A DNA stretch of 64,000 nt from Hippophae tibetana (lineage: Eukaryota > Streptophyta > Magnoliopsida > Rosales > Elaeagnaceae): assembly GCA_037013495.1 (NCBI GenBank), contig CM072802.1:49651275-49715274 (forward strand), given 5' to 3'. Shown one piece after another: positions 58,641 to 64,000 of this stretch. A program made the position numbers and the translations under genes. Numbering within the stretch: position 1 is the first letter of the stretch; each line of letters begins with the position of its first letter. The notes under the pieces were generated by a model. That model was not told where the DNA came from, ran no database searches, and worked only from the letters and a program-made list of their open reading frames with translations.

Positions 58641-58983
58641 ATCAAACAATTTTGGTTGAAAGTTTCGGCGTGAATTTGTAAGTGTTATTTTTTTTAATAT
58701 CAATTGATAACCACTATTTTGATGAGGTGGAGCAGAGATTGGAGATATTCAATCAGGGTCCCTTTATTTTGAGAGATGCAAACTCAACCAATTAAACTAC
58801 CAAGTTACTAGGTGATTCATGGAGTACTGTCTATTGGATAAAAAAAGATTGATTAAAATATATTTTAATACAAGTCGACTAGAAGACTATTCGATTTTTA
58901 AAAGTAATCTTGTGATAATGGTATTCATCATTCCGAAGGGGAAATATATGATAGTAACTTGGAAATTTTTATAATACAACTTA

Positions 58984-59024
<41 letters not shown>

Positions 59025-59640
59025 TATTTTTAAAATCAATTATGTAGATGAGATTGCTTTAAAAAATATAATGGTTGATAAGTGTTATATGTATATTATA
59101 GGAGGTGTATGATGGAATCTATTAAACTAATTCTGATATTGGTCTTTTGGTGCCCTCCTGTTTCATAATTTTTTTCTTCCTCCATTTTTTTTTGGTTTCG
59201 TTTCCTCTCTCCAAGAAACATGAAAACAGAGAAAGCATATATCAAGTAGCTCAAACCTAAACAAAGATTTTTCATTTAAAAAAAAAGGAAAAAAACTTAA
59301 AAAAAAGTTTTAAAAAGTTCAGCATAAAACTGGAAAAGAAACAAAAAATGTAGATTATGATAGCATAATGCAGTAGAGAAACAGTTAGGTAATCAGGGAC
59401 TCAGGATGTTATCACAAATCTCTAAGTTTTATCTTTCATAAGATATATTCCCAACATTTATAACTTAATAAGAAAACTCATAACCTTTTATACATTGTAA
59501 CTGATATCCTTAAATTATTAACTTTGTTAATAATTATATTTAAATTATCAGAAATACTTTTGAGTTTTAATTTTGTTACATATATTCTCAAAATTTATAA
59601 CTTGATCACATATATGAATTGATATAGTAAACAAAGAGGG
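58641..59640. other. CACTA internal AT-rich region
   Basis: This is non-coding, with a (TG)n(TA)n microsatellite at about 58984-59024. It probably holds intron and leader of the CACTA gene. No transposase motif is seen. Confidence 0.45.
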
Positions 59641-59649
59641 TATTACACT

Positions 59650-59910
59650 TACCCGGAGCTGAGTCCCGAGTAACGACAGTAGAAACGATCGATCATCGAG
59701 TTGCAAAGAGGCAAATATGAACAGAAACAAAATAGAGAGAAAAGAATAAGAGAGGTTAGGGAAAAGAGTTCCTGTAAATTTCGAGCGAGGTGTTGGAAAT
59801 GATGAGTTGTTGAAGAAATTCGTCGACAATATCTTGAGTCGTGGCGCGGCGCGGCATTGCTCGGTGAGAAATCGATTGACGCAAGCTCCTGGATCTCATG
59901 GACGCCTGAT
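59650..59910 (-). other. Possible first exon of the CACTA gene
   Basis: GC-richer than its surroundings. On the minus strand a frame reads MRSRSLRQSISHRAMPRRA, then TQDIVDEFLQQLIISN before a stop near 59767. Another frame is open 59829-59548. A donor-like CCGG|GTAAGTG lies at about 59653. It is placed as expected for the promoter-proximal exon of the minus-strand gene, but the link is inference. Confidence 0.35.
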
Positions 59911-60429
59911 TTAGGAAAATAATTTTGTGAGATTGGGGCTAGAGGAATTGGGTGGGTAACTAATATTATATATATATATATATATATTACTTAATTAGCG
60001 TGAGCAAGACGAGAATCACACCAAATTAATTAGAAAATTAGGAAAAAAAAGTAAAAGAAAGATAGGTAAAAAAAGAGAGTAAAAAACATTTTGATGTACA
60101 AATTTGATATATATATATTATAAAAGAAAAAAAATTAATAATAGACAAAAATAAAATAAAAATTGTAAAATAATTTTTTTATTTTTTTTTAAATGAATGA
60201 CATAGTATTTTAATATTAAAAACTCTGTTATTTTAATTATAAATATAGTTATTTAATAATTGTTGCTATATAAATTTTTTATATATATTTAAATAGTTTT
60301 TGTAATTTAACTTATAACCACTGTTACTGTTAAAATCGAGGCTATATGTATACACTATAGCCTCAGTTTTTATCAAATCGTGACCAAAACCCTATGACCT
60401 TGGTTTTTAAAATAATCGAAGATAAAATC

Positions 60430-60459
60430 CCGAGACCAAAAGCATATATTGTAGTAATG
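60430..60459 (-). repeat. Right terminal inverted repeat of the CACTA element
   Basis: It pairs with 55882-55911. Read inwards it begins CATTACTACAA (CACTA with C to T at position 3). It is followed by TTT, the target duplication. Confidence 0.85.
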
Positions 60460-60462
60460 TTT

Positions 60463-61135
60463 ATGTATTTTAATTATTTTGTTTTTTATATTAGGATTTT
60501 CAAAACCAACTTATTATGATAAAATATTTATGGCATATTTTTATAGTAGTTTAAGTTTTTTTTAAGAAATTTGAAGAATTATTTAAAACTATGTAGTTCC
60601 TTTTGTGAGTAATCTTGTGAATGTATTTATCATTTATTGTAAGTGATTCATGCATTTACAAGTTATTTTATAAATACAAAATTTGTGCATCATGAACTTG
60701 GCTTTCTTTATTGGTAAATCTGAGATCTTAGCTTGGATCAATTCCATTCTACATCTCAATCTTTCCCAAGTCGAAAGAGGATTCTTCTTTCTTTTCTGAG
60801 GAGATGCACAATCACTACAATGGAGATGAATCTTTTTGGACAGTGAATTTTTAATTACGTAGCATACTTTAATTCTTCCTAGATCCATGAAGCTCTAAGC
60901 TTCATGACTATGATATTATACTAGAAGTTGTTGGAAAATCAAATTGTTAGAAGTTGTAAGGAAACCAACTCTACTAAAAGCTTAAGTTATTAAGAAAAGA
61001 AGAGTCAACTATAATTTTATACATTTATCATTCCTCACAAGTGTTATCTCTATACACCATGCATGTCAAATAATTGCATTTTAACAATTGAGGTTATTGG
61101 GCTTTAAACACAGCATCTTCAGTCCTAATATCATG
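60463..61135 (-). other. Retroelement relic between CACTA and copia
   Basis: 60640-60720 matches 16185-16270 in inverted orientation. Read on the minus strand, 'ATATCATAGTCATGAAGC' (about 60916-60933) resembles a mutated tRNA-Met primer site (GGTATCAGAGCCATGAAGC), followed by a short hairpin GAAGCTTAGAGCTTC. A minus frame of 84 codons (60888-60634) has no recognised domain. Confidence 0.35.
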
Positions 61136-61441
61136 TTAAACTAACTCAAGAACAGAAAAACTGAATGTTATGAAAATGTATTGTTATCAACATAAAATTA
61201 CATGAGTTTATAAGGATATATATACACATGAAAAAACTTAGCAATTAATATTTTTTAACTAAAGTGAATACATAAAAAAACTAAAATAACTACTAATTAC
61301 TAACTCCAATAGCATCACTGATTCAAAAATATAAAAGGAAAATTAAATTCACTTAATGTATTTACAAGCTTAAGATTACATTGAAGATTAATACATGTAT
61401 AAATATAGAAAACTAATATACCATTTAATTATTTATTAACA
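61136..61441 (-). repeat. 3' LTR of the minus-strand copia element
   Basis: On the plus strand it runs TGTTAAACTAACTCAAG...TTTATTAACA (TG...CA, with TGTTAA/TTAACA termini), 306 bp. The inner limit is fixed by the purine tract (minus strand CTTGAGGGGGAG). The outer limit (61136) rests on the inverted terminal bases. An alternative start is TGTTATG at 61166. Confidence 0.65.
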
Positions 61442-61453
61442 CTCCCCCTCAAG
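61442..61453 (-). promoter_or_regulatory. Polypurine tract
   Basis: The minus strand reads CTTGAGGGGGAG directly before the LTR, a standard copia plus-strand primer. Confidence 0.8.
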
Positions 61454-62330
61454 TTGGCGCGTAGATATCAATCATGTCCAACTTGCTTAGTGAGCCATAT
61501 AATGACTTCTTGGAGACTCCTTTGGTAAACATATCTACAAGTTGCTCTTCTGTGGAAACAAAAGGAAAACTAATAAGTTTGGCATCTAACTTCTCTTTTA
61601 TAAAGTGACGATCAACCTCTACATGCTTAATGTGATCATGTTGTACTGGATTTTGTGATATATCAATGGCTACCCGATTTTCACAATACATTTGCATAGT
61701 ATTTTTGAGTTCGAAACCCAAATCTAATAACAAAGTTCTTATCCACAGCAATTCACAAACCCCATGAGCAATACCTCTATACTCGGCCTCAGCACTAGAT
61801 CGTGCCACCACTTTCTGCTTCTTACTTTTCCATGTAATCAAATTTCCTCCCACAAAGGTGAAATAACCCGATGTTGACTTTCTATCTGTAATACTTCCTG
61901 CCCAATCTGCATCTGTGAATCCACAGACTTCAAGAGGATTATTGTGTTTAGAGAACATTACTCCCCTTCCTGGAGCCTATTTCAAATACCTTAAAATTCT
62001 CAAAACAACATTCATATGGTTCTCACTTGGATTGTGCATGAACTGACTCACCACACTTACTACATATGCAACATCTGGTCTAGTATGAGCTAAGTAAATC
62101 AAACGTCCAACCAATCTCTGATAGTGAGCTCGATCAGTTGGTATCTGATCTGGATACTCTACTAAACAATGGTTTTGCTCAATAGGAGTTTCAATAGGTT
62201 TGCAATCCAACATACCTATCTCTGTTAGCAGATCAATAATGTACTTCCTCTGACACAGATATATTCCTTCTCTTCCCTTAGCTACCTCAATTCCTAAGAA
62301 GTATTTTAGTTCACCTAAGGCCTTCATTTC
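61449..62330 (-). pseudogene. RNase H region of the minus-strand copia element
   Basis: From 62327 downwards: ALGELKYFLGIEVAKG, LCQRKYIIDLLTEIGMLDCK, YQRLVGRLIYLAHTRPDVAY, ILRYLK followed by a stop, then a second open frame (61958-61449). The second frame reads FTDADWAGSITDRKSTSGYF, WKSKKQKVVARSSAEAEYRG, MYCENRVAIDIS and HVEVDRHFIKEKL, then QLVDMFTKGVSKK. RNase H acidic residues in DADW, EAEY and near CEN are kept (CDN is CEN). It would degrade the RNA in the hybrid during reverse transcription. The single stop between the halves is the main defect. Confidence 0.88.
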
Positions 62331-62339
62331 GAATTCAGA

Positions 62340-62960
62340 GGCTAGCTATCTTTGTAATTTACCCATCTCAATAGTATCATCACCAGTGATTACCATATCA
62401 TCAACATAAATGATTAGGGTTGTTACCTTCCCTCGTTGATGTTTGAGAAATAGAGTGTGGTCTGAATTACTCTGTCTGTAACCAATCTTTTGCATGAACT
62501 GTGAAAACCTTCCAAACTAGGCTCGAGGGGATTGCTTGAGGCCATACAAAGACTTCCTCAATTTGCATACAAAATTACCAGGAGAATCAACTACATACCC
62601 AGGTGGAAGACTCATGTACACCTCCTCGGCTAATTCTCCATAAAGAAACGCATTCTTGACATCAAATTGTCGAAGTGGCCAGTTTAGGTTAGCAGCAAGT
62701 GAGAGCAGAACCCGAATCGTGTTCATTTTGGCAACATGAGCAAAAGTCTCATCATAGTCTACACCATACGTTTGAGTAAACCCTTTTGCTACAAGACGAG
62801 CTTTATATCGATTTACGGATCCATCACCATTATGTTTTATAGTAAACACCCATCGACAACCAACTGCCTTTTTTCCTTGTGGTGGTGACACAAGTTACCA
62901 AGTATCGTTCTTCTTTAACGCATCCATCTCTTCAGCCATTGCCTTCCTCCATATTGGATC
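62340..62960 (-). pseudogene. Reverse transcriptase of the minus-strand copia element
   Basis: It reads DALKKNDTW with a stop close by, [76 protein letters not shown] followed by a stop, then the catalytic LIIYVDDMVITGDDT (62380-62425). Stops stand near 62516, 62340 and 62895. The rest aligns without gaps with copia RT, so decay is recent. Confidence 0.88.
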
Positions 62961-63042
62961 TCCCAACGCATCCTGCACTTTATTAGGTACTGATACACCA
63001 GATATTTGATTCACAAATGATTTATATGACTTAGATAATCTT

Positions 63043-63990
63043 TTAGTGGACATGTAATTGGCTACTGGGTATTTTGATTTTGCATGAATATTTGGTTGGC
63101 TGGTTGACCTCGAGTAGACCTATTTGGTAACACATACTGTCCAACATTAGACTCGATACTATTAGTATCAGTAGGTGTACATACCTCAGATGAGTGACCT
63201 TCAGTACCAAGGAGTTATTGATCAAGGGTATCTGAGGGTACAGTTGTGTCTTCAATGTCATTTGTTGTAAGTGAATTTGGTGCTTGAATACTTGAAGCAT
63301 CTGCTTCTGCAATGACTTGTCTCTTTGAAACATCAGTTGGTGATTCACCTAATACCTCCCCCTCACCATGATACAGTTCTTTGAAATATGTATTCTCCCC
63401 CTGATGAGCAGTATCAGGTGAGGAAAAATAACTCATATCCTCAAAGAAGGTGACATCCATAGTAACATAATACTTTCTGGTTGGTGGATGGAAGCACTTG
63501 TACCCTTTCTGATAAATTCCATAACCAACAAACACACATTTAATTTCCCGGGCATCTAATTTAAACATTTGATTTTTAGGAACATGCACAAAAGAAACAC
63601 AACCAAATACACAGGTAGGAAGATTATGAAAGGATGATAAGGAGACGTAAGATGCGAGAATCTGGAATGGGATGTTTCCGTTAAGGACACTAGACGGGAG
63701 ATGATTGATGAGATGGGCAGAAGCCTGTACAGCATCACCCCAAAGGTATTTTGGCATATAAGCACTAAATAAGAGTGCATGAGCCATATCAAGTAAATGA
63801 CGATTTTTTCTTTCAGACACTCCATTTTGTTCTGGTGTTTACGGACAAGTAGTTTGGTGAATAATCCCATGTGTTTTGAATTTTTTTTGAAAGACATGAT
63901 TAAAATATTCCCCACCATTGTCAGAACGGAGGGTCTGAATGATGGCATTATATTGTGTTTGAACGAAGGTATGAAAATTTTGCAAAACTG
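63043..63990 (-). pseudogene. Integrase C-terminal part of the minus-strand copia element
   Basis: The top frame (63820-63215) reads SERKNRHLLDMAHALLFSAY, LWGDAVQASAHLINHLPS, FGCVSFVHVPKNQMFKLDAR and CVFVGYGIYQKGYKCFHP. The E of the D,D-35-E core lies in SERKN. The upstream part (PEQNG) is in another frame, so a frameshift lies near 63830. An acidic/Ser-rich linker and then LVSPP-like sequence lead to RT. The N-terminal integrase and gag lie beyond the window. Confidence 0.82.
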
Positions 63991-64000
63991 AAAAAACTTC

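Larger units (their letters stand above)
55882..60459 (-). mobile_element. CACTA (En/Spm-like) DNA transposon
   Basis: Inverted termini of 30 bp lie at 55882-55911 (TACTACTACAATATGTACTT...) and 60430-60459 (read inwards CATTACTACAATATATGCTT...). Each is one change from CACTACTACAA at its start, and both end in TGGYCTCGG. They are flanked by a 3-bp duplication TTT (55879-55881 and 60460-60462), the size typical of CACTA elements. Subterminal CGGTTAT/CCGAG-type words recur on both sides. Inside lies a minus-strand gene with DUF8039-like and Ulp1-like domains. No TNP2-type transposase is recognised in 4.58 kb, so this copy probably cannot move itself. Confidence 0.88.
61136..64000 (-). mobile_element. 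Ty1/copia retrotransposon, partial (window edge)
   Basis: The minus-strand element has its 3' LTR at 61136-61441, purine tract 61442-61453, RNase H, reverse transcriptase and integrase, and runs off the window before gag and the 5' LTR. The pol is broken by only a handful of stops and one or two frameshifts, clearly fewer than in the other copia copies here, so it is the youngest decayed element in the window. The arrangement matches RE1/Tnt1-like plant copia polyproteins. Lineage is not assigned. Confidence 0.88.

Noticed and set aside
61166..61441. Alternative shorter LTR for the last copia element starting TGTTATG
   Set aside because: The start at 61136 gives longer TGTTAA/TTAACA inverted termini. 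I keep it as the better choice but note the uncertainty.

Overview
This is AT-rich nuclear DNA of a flowering plant, most likely a eudicot. It holds an intron-containing CC-NBS-LRR (CNL) disease-resistance gene, and around it Ty3/gypsy, Ty1/copia, LINE-type and CACTA-type elements of plant families with long AT-rich spacers. I see no bacterial, organellar or viral operon structure, no CRISPR array and no convincing tRNA or rRNA gene. The species cannot be named from the sequence alone.

Layout. Positions 1-7.1 kb hold AT-rich spacer, a diverged direct-repeat pair and a decayed copia RNase H end. Positions 7148-14710 are one complete insertion of an Athila-like Ty3/gypsy element: two LTRs of about 1.5 kb, a perfect 5-bp target duplication (TTTCA), a tRNA-Asp-type primer site, and broken gag and protease, with the polymerase region deleted. 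Positions 14.7-31.4 kb are a scrap-yard of LTR pieces: a copia LTR copy, gypsy LTR and U3 pieces including a GC-rich G-box promoter block, a 495-bp foldback palindrome, LINE reverse-transcriptase scraps, 81-bp and other tandem repeats with a 23-C tract, and a minus-strand copia gag with its primer site and LTR. Positions 32469-37530 are a second bounded element, a small-LTR (134/135 bp) Ty1/copia copy. Part of its RT/RNase H region has been replaced by a piece of the same sequence that forms the foldback at 23.6 kb.

The only clearly host-type gene is the minus-strand CNL gene at 41392-49099. I resolved it into five exons whose junctions all keep frame and phase 0, about 1,608 codons. The first exon carries CC, NB-ARC and the first LRRs, and three middle exons carry further LRR blocks. 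A decayed Ty3/gypsy chromovirus pol lies just upstream of its start (49.4-51.4 kb).

Positions 55882-60459 are a complete CACTA (En/Spm-like) insertion with 30-bp inverted termini and a TTT target duplication. It encodes a minus-strand DUF8039-type plus Ulp1-like cysteine protease gene but no recognisable transposase. The window ends inside a minus-strand Ty1/copia element (61136-64000) whose pol is still nearly readable. Nearly everything except the CNL gene is transposon-derived, in many layers of nested insertion and decay.
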